Assembly (NCBI RefSeq): GCF_000203935.1
Contig: NC_008577.1
Coordinates: 2,418,001 to 2,482,000, forward strand
Direction of reading: 5' to 3'
Length of the DNA: 64,000 bases
Source of the DNA: Shewanella sp. ANA-3
GTDB lineage: Bacteria; Pseudomonadota; Gammaproteobacteria; Enterobacterales; Shewanellaceae
Part shown: positions 9,014 to 17,121 of the stretch, piece after piece
How the letters are laid out: every line of letters begins with the position of its first letter
Position numbering within the stretch: the stretch's first letter is position 1
Notes under the pieces: generated by a model
Databases searched by the model: none
What the model saw: only the letters and a program-made list of their open reading frames with translations
Told to the model about the DNA's origin: nothing
Made by a program: the position numbers and the translations under genes

Positions 9014-10147
9014 GTGTCAGAAAAATTCAGCCTTTACGACATCTATGAGCAAAATTTAAACTTTCTTTTTGGCGCTGGCGCCTCTTATGGTTTTTTGCCT
9101 ACTTTAGCTCTTAGAATAAAAAACCAGCATGGCGAGCCATATACCTTTGAAACGTTAGCTAAAGATCTTGAAAAGGGCCGTCAAGATAAGCTTTATGCGC
9201 TGCTATTCATGCTTTACTACCAAAAATGTATTCAGCCTGGTTTGCCCCTTTCACAAGACGGTGTTTTAAAAGCAGAACAAGAACCCGTTGTCTTGGAATA
9301 TAGAAACTTTTTAACAACCTTGCTAGCGGTAATATCAAGGCAAAGCGCCAGTGACAAAAAAGCTAATATTTACACCACTAATTATGATAATTGCTTCGAG
9401 CTAGCGGGTGACAGCATAACTTCTGAAAATCTGGTTACCTGTGTGTTTAACGACGGTAGTGCAGGCTTTCAGCAACGGCGTTTTCATACCAAGAATTTTA
9501 ATAATCGTGTTATTCAAAAAGGTATTTTTGATAAGCATTCAGAGTTTATTCCGCAGATAAATCTGCTGCATCCGCATGGCTCTGTGTACTGGGAACGGTT
9601 CGAGCAAAAAATTAAAGTTAACTACGGGCAAAGTAACTATCAAATTCAGTTTGATTTGAACCAAAGTACTTTGTTACTTGAATTTGATGAGTTGCTTAAC
9701 GATCCACGAAATGTATGGCCAAACCTTCTACAGTTTGCCGTAGATAAAGCGGCTGAATTTAAAAAATTAGATGAAGCGACGTTCTGGGATTCCTACAATA
9801 GGATACCCATAGTGAACCCTACCAAGTGGAAGTTTCATGAAACAGTGTTTGAAGAAGCTTATTATCAGATTCTTCGCCACTTAAGTTTTGAACTAGAACG
9901 TCCAAATTCGGTATTAATCACTTTTGGCTTTTCGTTTGCCGATGAACATATTCTGCATTTAGTGCAGCGATCCTTGTCAAATCCAAGTCTTACCGTGTTT
10001 GTATCTTGTTATAACGACGCTGAGAAGTCTGCCATGAAGGAGAAGTTTAAAGGCTATCCAAATGTCAAATACCTCACTATTGATGATGAACTAACATTCA
10101 AACGCTTTAATAAACGAGTGTTCACTTTGGCTAAGGATGGCGATTAG
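9014..10147 (+). CDS. SIR2-domain protein (probable NADase of a SIR2-HerA defence pair)
   Basis: A 377-residue protein starting with GTG; AAGGA lies about 7 bases upstream. SIR2-type motifs are FLFGAGASYGF near 18-28 (NAD-binding GAGxS), YTTNYD near 118-123 and HPHGS near 190-194, with a late FGFSFADEH segment near 298-306. SIR2 proteins of this kind act in abortive defence by degrading NAD+. The gene abuts the next one, which encodes a HerA-type ATPase; this is the known SIR2-HerA pairing, in which the ATPase ring scaffolds or controls the SIR2 enzyme. It follows hsdS by 21 bp with no terminator or separate promoter seen, so it should be cotranscribed from the sigma54 promoter. Confidence 0.88.
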   Translation: MSEKFSLYDIYEQNLNFLFGAGASYGFLPTLALRIKNQHGEPYTFETLAKDLEKGRQDKLYALLFMLYYQKCIQPGLPLSQDGVLKAEQEPVVLEYRNFLTTLLAVISRQSASDKKANIYTTNYDNCFELAGDSITSENLVTCVFNDGSAGFQQRRFHTKNFNNRVIQKGIFDKHSEFIPQINLLHPHGSVYWERFEQKIKVNYGQSNYQIQFDLNQSTLLLEFDELLNDPRNVWPNLLQFAVDKAAEFKKLDEATFWDSYNRIPIVNPTKWKFHETVFEEAYYQILRHLSFELERPNSVLITFGFSFADEHILHLVQRSLSNPSLTVFVSCYNDAEKSAMKEKFKGYPNVKYLTIDDELTFKRFNKRVFTLAKDGD

Positions 10148-11917
10148 ATGAGCATTGCTATTGGAGAGGTAATATCAGTCAAAGGAATTAACATCGTTGT
10201 TGAGCTGTACGAAGAATCCAATAAAGAAACGCTGTTTTATAAAGGAGAGCGTTTCAACGGAGTTTCGATACAAGAGCACATCCTTATTCGGCGCGGCTTC
10301 AAAGATATTGTTGCTATCGTGCAAGGCGAATATTTAGACGAAAAAATGCCAACTGAAAACGGTCGAACTTTTGTCAGGAAAATCGAATTAAAACCAATTG
10401 GTTACTTTCAGGAAAATCAATTCTACGAAGGTATTAAATACCTCCCCATGATCCGAGATCTTGCTTACTTGATGAGTGATAAGCAGGTGCGGCAAGTTTA
10501 TGGTGAGGGGGATGATGATTTTGTTGTCGGTGAAATTCTTAAAGAAGAATTATCAGTTTCACTGCCGTGGGCAAGCTTGTTCAACACTCATATCGGTGTA
10601 TTTGGGAACACAGGCAGTGGTAAATCTAATACTTTGACAACGCTCTACACGAAGTTATTCTCCCAAAAGTTGAAGCAAATAAATGGCAAAAGCCATTTTG
10701 TTGTTATCGATTTTAACGGTGAATATACTGCTGGCCAGCTATGCACTGATCCAAAGTTCAAAAAAGTTTATGATTTAGATACCCGAAAAGATGGACAAAG
10801 CAAATTTCCGCTGAGCGAGGCAGTCTTCTGGGATGAAGAGATTTTCGGCATTTTGTTCAAGGCGACTGAAAATACTCAGAAACCGTTTTTGAAGAGAATT
10901 ATTACTGGTCGAGAGCGTTTTAAGGAGTTTCCCAATAGCCTTGAAAACTACACTAAAAAAATACTGGTTAAAGCATTAACGAGTACATCGCCAAAAAAGG
11001 AATTTGCAGAGCTCATAGTCGAAATTGCAGATATTGTTCATGCTGATGAATTGAAACAAAAAACCCTGCAGTTAAGCTGGCATAGCAAAAGCGTTAATTT
11101 TTATTTTCTAAATACTGGTACACATCTGAATGGCGGTTCAGATGATTTCGGCTACAAGAATTATTTTGAAGAAAGCATAAATCAATTAAAAATAGGCAAT
11201 TTGTCTCATTTCGAAGAGCTCAAGCTGCGCGTTAATCTTCAGTTATTGTCCGATTTAGTTAATGGTTTTGTTCAATTCGACCATATCCAACCGTTACTAA
11301 AAAGAATTGAGTCTTCGTTAACGTCTTTACAGCGTGTAATAGAGATAGGTGAAAATCCAAAGCTCCACCTATTGACGGTTGTTTCACTGAGAAAATCTAA
11401 TCAAGAAATAAAAAAAATAATTCCACTACTTTTAGCTAAATACTATTACGACAGTCATAAAGTTACTGTTATCAATGACAGCCCTCCGAAAAAGACTTTT
11501 CACATGATTATCGATGAAGCGCATAACATACTGTCTATGCAGTCAAACAGGGAAAGTGAAAGCTGGAAAGATTATCGGCTGGAGTTGTTTGAAGAGATCA
11601 TCAAAGAAGGCAGAAAATTTGGTTTTTACTTAACACTGTCTAGCCAGCGGCCCGCTGATATTTCGTCAACGATAATGTCTCAAATTCACAATTTTTTTAT
11701 TCATCGACTGGTTAATGATAGAGATTTGCTGTTGCTTGAAAATTCGATCAGCACTTTGGATGCCCTCTCACGCTCGATGATACCTAACCTTGCAAGAGGC
11801 TGTGCGGTCGTGACTGGGACGTCGTTTGATATTCCAATGATTGTGCAATTTAAAGCGCTCTCGAAAGAGGCTCAACCAGATAGTGGTGACGTCGACCTAA
11901 CAAAATTATGGGGGTAA
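10148..11917 (+). CDS. HerA/FtsK-type hexameric ATPase of a SIR2-HerA pair
   Basis: A 589-residue protein whose ATG directly follows the TAG of the SIR2 gene. The N-terminal HAS-barrel-like part leads to a RecA-fold core with Walker A GNTGSGKSN near 154-162, VVIDFNGEY, then Walker B MIIDEAHN near 453-460 and the sensor-like SSQRPADIS near 498-506, ending with a HerA-type arginine region. HerA proteins form hexamers on DNA. Paired with SIR2 they build a large complex with NADase and sometimes nuclease activity that stops phage growth by depleting NAD+. The adjacent position supports this assignment; the exact trigger is unknown. Confidence 0.88.
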   Translation: MSIAIGEVISVKGINIVVELYEESNKETLFYKGERFNGVSIQEHILIRRGFKDIVAIVQGEYLDEKMPTENGRTFVRKIELKPIGYFQENQFYEGIKYLPMIRDLAYLMSDKQVRQVYGEGDDDFVVGEILKEELSVSLPWASLFNTHIGVFGNTGSGKSNTLTTLYTKLFSQKLKQINGKSHFVVIDFNGEYTAGQLCTDPKFKKVYDLDTRKDGQSKFPLSEAVFWDEEIFGILFKATENTQKPFLKRIITGRERFKEFPNSLENYTKKILVKALTSTSPKKEFAELIVEIADIVHADELKQKTLQLSWHSKSVNFYFLNTGTHLNGGSDDFGYKNYFEESINQLKIGNLSHFEELKLRVNLQLLSDLVNGFVQFDHIQPLLKRIESSLTSLQRVIEIGENPKLHLLTVVSLRKSNQEIKKIIPLLLAKYYYDSHKVTVINDSPPKKTFHMIIDEAHNILSMQSNRESESWKDYRLELFEEIIKEGRKFGFYLTLSSQRPADISSTIMSQIHNFFIHRLVNDRDLLLLENSISTLDALSRSMIPNLARGCAVVTGTSFDIPMIVQFKALSKEAQPDSGDVDLTKLWG

Positions 11918-12155
11918 CGATTAACTAACATCCTGTCGATCAACGAAAAGTATCTACATGCCTTAAGCCTCACGAGTGACTGGCGAACCGTTTCTAAGTG
12001 GGCCTGCAAGGTTGCAGAGGTTGCTGGTTGCTGCCTAAGCTCAAGCTGCCAAGTAGACAAAAGGTATGATGATTCGATAGTAGTCCACCGGAATAGCTAA
12101 ATATCTTCGGAATTATTTTTCTAAACAATTTTCAATCTAAACACTAAGGAAAGGT
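11918..12155. other. Intergenic stretch with a possible gene relic (11930-12100)
   Basis: In frame after the herA stop, a start-less reading frame to 12100 encodes YLHALSLTSDWRTVSKW followed by ACKVAEV. This reads like a fragment of a real helical protein rather than random sequence, but I cannot name the family securely. Its end contains TCCACCGGAATAGCT (12084-12098), a near copy of the 15-mer at 1060-1074. The last 30 bases carry the AAGGAAAGG ribosome binding site of the next gene. Confidence 0.3.
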
Positions 12156-12695
12156 ATGAGTACACAACAAGGCTTCCATGATTTATATAAAAGCATCATC
12201 CAGCAGCTTGATGCTGCTTCAGCAGAAATCACGGACCTAAAAATTGAGAACAAAGAAGGGCAGGCAAAGCTCGCCGACATCTCCAAAAAGATGAAAGATA
12301 TACGGTCAGACTTTAAAGACGAACTGTTATTTTTGGAAAAAAATTCCGAGTGGGAAAAATTTACCTTGGCATTCTTTGGTGAAACCAATGCTGGTAAGAG
12401 CACTATTATTGAATCCCTTCGTATTTTGTTTGATGAACAGTCACGGCGTGAATTACTTAAACAGAACCGGGGAGACCTCAGCAAGTTCAGTAACGATATT
12501 AACCAGCATATTGAAAAAATTAAGTTTGCTTTCGCAGAAACGATGAGAATTCAGGCTGATAAATCAAATGCGCTAAATACAGACATTAACGACCTGAAAA
12601 AAATGTTACAGCAATCGAAATTGCTAAACATTGTTGCAGGCGTTCTGATTGGAGCCACTTTGACTGGTTTGATTTTTTGGTTTATTGGAGGCTAG
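12156..12695 (+). CDS. P-loop half of a split dynamin-like GTPase (LeoC/LeoB-like), membrane-anchored
   Basis: A 179-residue protein. An N-terminal coiled-coil-like stretch (to about 65) precedes a GTPase-type P-loop, FTLAFFGETNAGKSTIIES (GxxxxGKS near 75-82). A long charged helix follows, then a single hydrophobic segment at about 155-177 (GVLIGATLTGLIFWFI). No G3 or G4 motif is present; these occur in the next protein. This matches the enterotoxigenic E. coli leoABC locus, where a second dynamin is described as being made of LeoB and LeoC together. The ribosome binding site AAGGAAAGG is good. It presumably acts in membrane remodelling or surveillance with its two neighbours. I am unsure which Leo letter applies. 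Confidence 0.75.
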   Translation: MSTQQGFHDLYKSIIQQLDAASAEITDLKIENKEGQAKLADISKKMKDIRSDFKDELLFLEKNSEWEKFTLAFFGETNAGKSTIIESLRILFDEQSRRELLKQNRGDLSKFSNDINQHIEKIKFAFAETMRIQADKSNALNTDINDLKKMLQQSKLLNIVAGVLIGATLTGLIFWFIGG

Positions 12696-12699
12696 TACC

Positions 12700-14328
12700 A
12701 TGAGTATAAGCAGCCAATTTTCTGATGGACTTAGTGCACTAGCAGATTCAGCAGTGACTCAAGCAGAGCATCTTATTTCTTCAGGACGAATTGACGGTTT
12801 GATCATTGGGACAGGGAAAGCAGATTTCACCCAAGGAAATGTTGCATACAATCTAAATTTGGATAATCGAACTTTTCAGTTGATAGATGTTCCTGGCATC
12901 GAAGGAGATGAATCGAGATTTGTCAAACTAGTTGAAGAAGCCGTGGCTAAGGCTCATCTGGTAGTTTATGTAAATGGCACGAATAAGAAGCCAGAGAAAA
13001 TAACATCTGAAAAAATAAAAAACTATTTACGTCGCGGTAGTAAAGTTTTTCCACTGATAAACATTCGTGGGAGTGCAGATACTTATGAGTTTCCTGAAGA
13101 CAGAGAACTGTTATTAAACTCCCATGCGAAAGATATTATTAATCAGACTACGCATGTATTAGACAATGTACTTGGCCGTTCAGCTTTGTTGCCGGGCCAT
13201 GCTGTACAAGGCTTAATTAGTTTTTGCGCGTTGGCTCATAATAATGATACAGCAACAACCTCTATTCATCCTGATCGTGAAGTTGACCTGGTAAGGCATC
13301 AGACCAATTTCCTGAAACATTTTGGCAACACCAGCACTATGCTCGGATTCAGCGGGATAAATACTGTTGCTGATGTTGTGCGAGGTAAGCTTGATACATA
13401 TCAGGAAGACATTATCGAGTGCAATAAAGATAAAATTAAACAGTTGCTTAGCGAGACCATTAGTTCTTTACAGTCATCACTTGATGAACTCAACGATTAC
13501 ATCAGAAAGATGCAGCCTGAATTTAAAAAATGTCGTACAGCTATACAGGAGGCGATAAAGAGTTTTGAACGTATGACCTTAACTGGCCAAAAAAATACCT
13601 TTCAAAATACGTTTATACAGCTAATGGATGAAAGTGATTACATTGTTGAACAATACTTCGGAGACGGTGATCGGATAAAATCCAAAATTGAACAAGCTTT
13701 CGAGAAATTTGTAGCGGAAGCACAGACTTCTATAGAAAAACAAAATGCTGAAAATGTGCAGGATTTGTCACAAAAAATTCAAAGTGCTATCAAACGCCTG
13801 CTCGAAGATATGCAACGTGTAGAGCTGGAACAGTCCATTGCTGCGGAGGCGTTTACTGATACTAAGTTAAATCATGCCAAGGATCTTGGCTGGAATCTGG
13901 GCTTAAGCGACTTTGGCTCATTTGCTTTCCAAGTTGGAAGTTATGCTCTATCTGGCTTTACAATCGGTTCGGCCTTTCCCGTTATAGGTAATATTGCGGG
14001 GGCAATTGGCGGTGCTGTATTGGGCATCGTCATGGGGCTCTTTGGCCTCTTTACTAGCAAAGAAAAGCGAATCAGAAATGCAAAGTCGGAAGTACGCGAA
14101 AAGATTGAAGCGGTTTGTGATGAAAAATTAGCGACCATTGAAAGTAACGTTGCCAAAATTGTCGCGAGAGTTCATTCCGAGGTCGAATCTAAAGCCTTAT
14201 CTGCAGTTAACACACTAGAGAACAATCTAAATGTTCCAGTGCATGTTCTCGAGAAGCAGATAAAAGTTCTTACCATTATTTTGAATAAAGTCAGGGATAT
14301 GCAATATGGAACAATTGAAACAGTTTGA
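12700..14328 (+). CDS. Dynamin-like protein lacking a P-loop (LeoB/LeoC-like partner)
   Basis: A 542-residue protein from the ATG at 12700, chosen because GGAGG stands 8 bases upstream. A GTPase G3 motif, IDVPGIEG, occurs near 61-68 and NIRGSAD near 122-128 takes the place of a G4 motif, yet no Walker A is present. That motif is carried by the preceding small protein, so the two should form one composite GTPase. Long coiled-coil regions (about 235-400) flank a glycine-rich hydrophobic block near 406-450 (IGNIAGAIGGAVLGIVMGLF), which suits a membrane-inserting paddle. The start lies 5 bp after the upstream stop, and the end overlaps the next gene by 23 bp. Confidence 0.75.
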   Translation: MSISSQFSDGLSALADSAVTQAEHLISSGRIDGLIIGTGKADFTQGNVAYNLNLDNRTFQLIDVPGIEGDESRFVKLVEEAVAKAHLVVYVNGTNKKPEKITSEKIKNYLRRGSKVFPLINIRGSADTYEFPEDRELLLNSHAKDIINQTTHVLDNVLGRSALLPGHAVQGLISFCALAHNNDTATTSIHPDREVDLVRHQTNFLKHFGNTSTMLGFSGINTVADVVRGKLDTYQEDIIECNKDKIKQLLSETISSLQSSLDELNDYIRKMQPEFKKCRTAIQEAIKSFERMTLTGQKNTFQNTFIQLMDESDYIVEQYFGDGDRIKSKIEQAFEKFVAEAQTSIEKQNAENVQDLSQKIQSAIKRLLEDMQRVELEQSIAAEAFTDTKLNHAKDLGWNLGLSDFGSFAFQVGSYALSGFTIGSAFPVIGNIAGAIGGAVLGIVMGLFGLFTSKEKRIRNAKSEVREKIEAVCDEKLATIESNVAKIVARVHSEVESKALSAVNTLENNLNVPVHVLEKQIKVLTIILNKVRDMQYGTIETV

Positions 14329-16015
14329 AGTAGAGAAGCAATCGGCTATTAGTACCTTACAGCAGTTGAAAGAAGTGTTGACTGAGTTAGGGGCTATAGG
14401 AATGGATGTTTCAGTCGATATTCAAAAATTAGAAGCTGCATTGAATACAATCAAAGATGATGTATTGCGGATTGCTTTGCTCGGTGCTTTTTCCGATGGG
14501 AAGACCAGTGTAATTGCGGCTTGGTTGGGCAAGATTATGGCTGATATGAAGATTGATATGGATGAATCCTCAGACCGTTTAGCTATTTACAGACCTGAAG
14601 GCCTGCCTGATAAATGCGAAATTGTTGATACTCCGGGGCTATTTGGCGATAAGCAAAAAGAAGATGAAAACCTTCAGATTATGTACGAGGATATAACTCG
14701 CAATTACATATCTGAGGCTCATTTGATTCTGTATGTAGTAGATGCTACCAATCCGCTAAAAGAAAGCCATCACCAGATAGTACGTTGGGTACTACGGGAT
14801 TTGAATAAGCTAAGCTCTACCGTATTTATCATTAACAAAATGGATGAAGTAACAGATTTGTCTGATCCTACACTATTTTCCGAACAGGCAGCCATAAAAA
14901 CGGAAACTCTAAAAGAGAAACTCCAACGTGCAGCAAGCCTCACAGATGAGGAAGTTAAGGCACTTCGTATAGTCTGTATCGCATCAAATCCGAATGGGCG
15001 CGGCTTACCGTTTTGGTTTGAAAAGCTTGATGTATATCGAAACCGCTCTCGCATTGATGAGTTGAAAAAAACTACTACATCGATTTTAGATAGCAGTGTA
15101 CGTAGTACTATTATCGCTAAAACTGGTATTGATGTCGTCGCAGGAGTTGTTAGTCAGCGGGTTCTTGCTGCGCAGAATTCCCTTGATGAACTTGAAGTCT
15201 TTGCCAAGCAACGTGAGCAGGAATGCGAAAGGATCCGTGAGGATTTAAATAACGGGAAAAGGGAAGTTAAGCGCTTGGCTGGTCAGCTTTTTAATGAACT
15301 AGAGGGCTTAGAAAAGCAGCTGATGGGAAAGCTACGTCCTTTAGATTTTGAAGATATACGTCCTTTTATGGAGGATGAAATTGGTTATACGCAAGATAAT
15401 ATTGGCTACAAACTTTCGATCAAAATTAAAACAATAGTTGACTCTTATTATGACCAAACGTCTCTTATTACGTCTAGATTAAATCAGGAGATCAATAGCC
15501 AGCTAGACTCAAGTACCAGCTTCTTAGACTCATTAGGTAGCGATGCACTTAAGTTTGTTGGGAGCGGCCTGTCAAATGTTTCAAAGATAAGCCCAGATGC
15601 TATTAAAGCAACAATTTTTGTGGCCAGAGATCTCTTAGCTAAAACCACAGGAGTTGTTTATAAATTTAAACCTTGGCAGGCTTCTAAACTTGCTGCTGGT
15701 ATCAGTAAGTGGGCCGGGCCTGCGGGTATGGTGTTTAGTCTAACGGCTGATTTCTACAATGCTTATAAAGCAAGTGAGCTAGAAGCAGAGCTTAAAGAGA
15801 CTAAGAATGAGATTAGCACAATGATCAAAGAAGCGTTTAAAGACTTATATGATATTGTCAGTGATGATCAGAAACTTTTTGATTTCTTCGCACCACAACT
15901 AAAAATCTTTGACCAACTGATAACTGATACTGAATCGCAAGTGAAAGATATCCGAGTTAGTCAAAATTCACTTCGGGGGATTAGTGAAAAATTAAAATCG
16001 CTCCCCAGTTATTAA
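14306..16015 (+). CDS. leoA: LeoA-like bacterial dynamin GTPase
   Basis: A 569-residue protein close in length and layout to LeoA of enterotoxigenic E. coli. An N-terminal helix leads to P-loop LGAFSDGKTS near 60-69, G3 IVDTPGLFGD near 107-116, the stretch NYISEAHLILYVVDATNP, and G4 NKMDE near 176-180. Long helical stalk segments follow, with a moderately hydrophobic patch near 455-490 (AGISKWAGPAGMVFSLTADF). Unlike its partner, this protein has a complete GTPase domain. LeoABC-type dynamins have been linked to membrane vesicle release, and dynamins in defence islands may act in membrane protection or cell death. The position beside restriction and Druantia genes favours a defence role, by inference. 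Confidence 0.82.
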   Translation: MEQLKQFEVEKQSAISTLQQLKEVLTELGAIGMDVSVDIQKLEAALNTIKDDVLRIALLGAFSDGKTSVIAAWLGKIMADMKIDMDESSDRLAIYRPEGLPDKCEIVDTPGLFGDKQKEDENLQIMYEDITRNYISEAHLILYVVDATNPLKESHHQIVRWVLRDLNKLSSTVFIINKMDEVTDLSDPTLFSEQAAIKTETLKEKLQRAASLTDEEVKALRIVCIASNPNGRGLPFWFEKLDVYRNRSRIDELKKTTTSILDSSVRSTIIAKTGIDVVAGVVSQRVLAAQNSLDELEVFAKQREQECERIREDLNNGKREVKRLAGQLFNELEGLEKQLMGKLRPLDFEDIRPFMEDEIGYTQDNIGYKLSIKIKTIVDSYYDQTSLITSRLNQEINSQLDSSTSFLDSLGSDALKFVGSGLSNVSKISPDAIKATIFVARDLLAKTTGVVYKFKPWQASKLAAGISKWAGPAGMVFSLTADFYNAYKASELEAELKETKNEISTMIKEAFKDLYDIVSDDQKLFDFFAPQLKIFDQLITDTESQVKDIRVSQNSLRGISEKLKSLPSY

Positions 16016-16038
16016 TTAACTCATTATAATATTGAAAT

Positions 16039-16077
16039 TTATCGCCTTACAGCTGATACTGCGGGGCGGTAATTTTT
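16039..16077 (+). terminator. Possible terminator after the dynamin locus
   Basis: TTATCGCC (16039-16046) and GGCGGTAA (16065-16072) can pair with one mismatch, and TTTTT follows directly. The loop is long (18 bases), so this is a weak candidate. Confidence 0.35.
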
Positions 16078-16140
16078 CAACGAGTTTGAAGGTAATGTAA
16101 TACGCCCATTGTTACAGTGGTTTATAAAAAAGGAGATTAT

Positions 16141-16335
16141 ATGCCAATACAAACACCTGCTTTTAAACTCATTTGTCCATCTTGCGGTTGGACTAAGGTT
16201 TTTCCGCCGATGGGTGATGTACGCTTTCCCGGTCAGGTGCCAGAAAAGTGTCCAACTTGTGGTAATGAACATCTAAAACGACTGCAGCCTAATTTTGCAG
16301 AAAAAATACTCGTAAATATCTTTAAGAAACTTTAA
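16141..16335 (+). CDS. Small zinc-ribbon protein
   Basis: A 64-residue protein from the ATG at 16141, preceded by AGGAGA about 6 bases upstream. An upstream in-frame start lacks such a site. Two CxxC pairs (CPSCG near 11-15 and CPTCG near 41-45) make a zinc ribbon; the rest is short and basic (LKRLQPNFAEKILVNIFKKL). It follows the dynamin genes after 125 bp and is 16 bp ahead of another small gene, so both may be accessory parts of the dynamin locus. No function is known to me. Confidence 0.6.
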   Translation: MPIQTPAFKLICPSCGWTKVFPPMGDVRFPGQVPEKCPTCGNEHLKRLQPNFAEKILVNIFKKL

Positions 16336-16351
16336 TTAGCTGGTAACAAAG

Positions 16352-16672
16352 ATGGCCCTATTTGATACAGATTGGACTAATGAACTGAATCAAGTTCATG
16401 AGGTTGCAAAGAAAATTATCGACGATGATGTGTCGCCAATGATTGACCAGAAAGTGGTCTTCATCAACAAATATGCTGATGAGTTGATGCAAAAATCTGC
16501 CTTACAGGCAGACTTTCTTGCGAAAGAGATGCTCAAAGAAATCGAATTGCAACGGCAGAAGTTAGTCACCGATGTAACCAAAATTGCCCTTATTTTATTA
16601 CTTGGTTTTACAGTTTCTGGCGCAGTTCTTATCTCGTTGTTCTTTGTGTTGAAAAATAGCTTTAATGGCTAA
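16352..16672 (+). CDS. Small membrane-anchored helical protein
   Basis: A 106-residue protein. Residues 1-75 are charged and helical, probably coiled-coil; residues about 78-101 (IALILLLGFTVSGAVLISLFFVL) form one transmembrane segment with a short cytoplasmic or periplasmic tail. Its architecture (soluble helix plus C-terminal anchor) resembles that of the P-loop protein at the start of the dynamin cluster, but it has no P-loop. It could anchor the dynamin complex. I do not recognise the family. Confidence 0.6.
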   Translation: MALFDTDWTNELNQVHEVAKKIIDDDVSPMIDQKVVFINKYADELMQKSALQADFLAKEMLKEIELQRQKLVTDVTKIALILLLGFTVSGAVLISLFFVLKNSFNG

Positions 16673-17121
16673 AGTAAGATTGCTGGTTTAGTTTGATTGC
16701 TTCATAGTCTGACGATAAGAAAAGGAGATTCCGATTAGCATCAAGAAGATGGAGATATGAGTCCTCAATTGGATTATATCTCTATTCAATTGACTGCTGA
16801 ACGGGTCACAGCCTTGCAGAATATACAGTCAGTAAAGAACATACTTACTTGTTGGTTATGTCAGTACTAATGACACGTTCTATTCCCCTTGTCCTTGCGC
16901 CAATTCAAAGAGCCAATTCCATCATAAAATCTCATTTATTTATGCACCTGTAAAAGTAAGTGACCAATGTAAATTTATTTACTTTTGTGTAATTAATATT
17001 TTAGCTTCTTTGTTGTTTAACTTGATTGATTTAGTCTATCATTTTGAATTTTAATGGGTTTGTTGTGGTGGCATGCCTCGTGAATTATCTCCTGTGAAAA
17101 ACATTTCATAGGAGATTCAAA
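16673..17121. other. AT-rich intergenic stretch before the MBL gene
   Basis: This is about 450 bp without a credible gene. The part from about 16960 to 17060 is very AT-rich and likely contains the promoter of the following genes; TTGTTT and TATCAT about 18 bases apart near 17012-17041 are one candidate pair. The last 35 bases hold a strong hairpin described separately. Confidence 0.4.
17087..17116 (+). promoter_or_regulatory. Hairpin that buries the ribosome binding site of the MBL gene
   Basis: ATCTCCTGTGAAA (17087-17099) can pair with TTTCATAGGAGAT (17104-17116) over all 13 positions, one of them a G-U wobble in RNA, across a four-base loop AACA. The right arm contains AGGAG, the ribosome binding site for the ATG at 17122. 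In mRNA this should block initiation unless opened; as DNA it could be an operator. Confidence 0.6.

Noticed and set aside
9014..11917. SIR2 plus HerA read as a prokaryotic Argonaute-associated or Thoeris-type system
   Set aside because: No Argonaute/PIWI or TIR protein is encoded nearby, and the partner has clear HerA Walker motifs.
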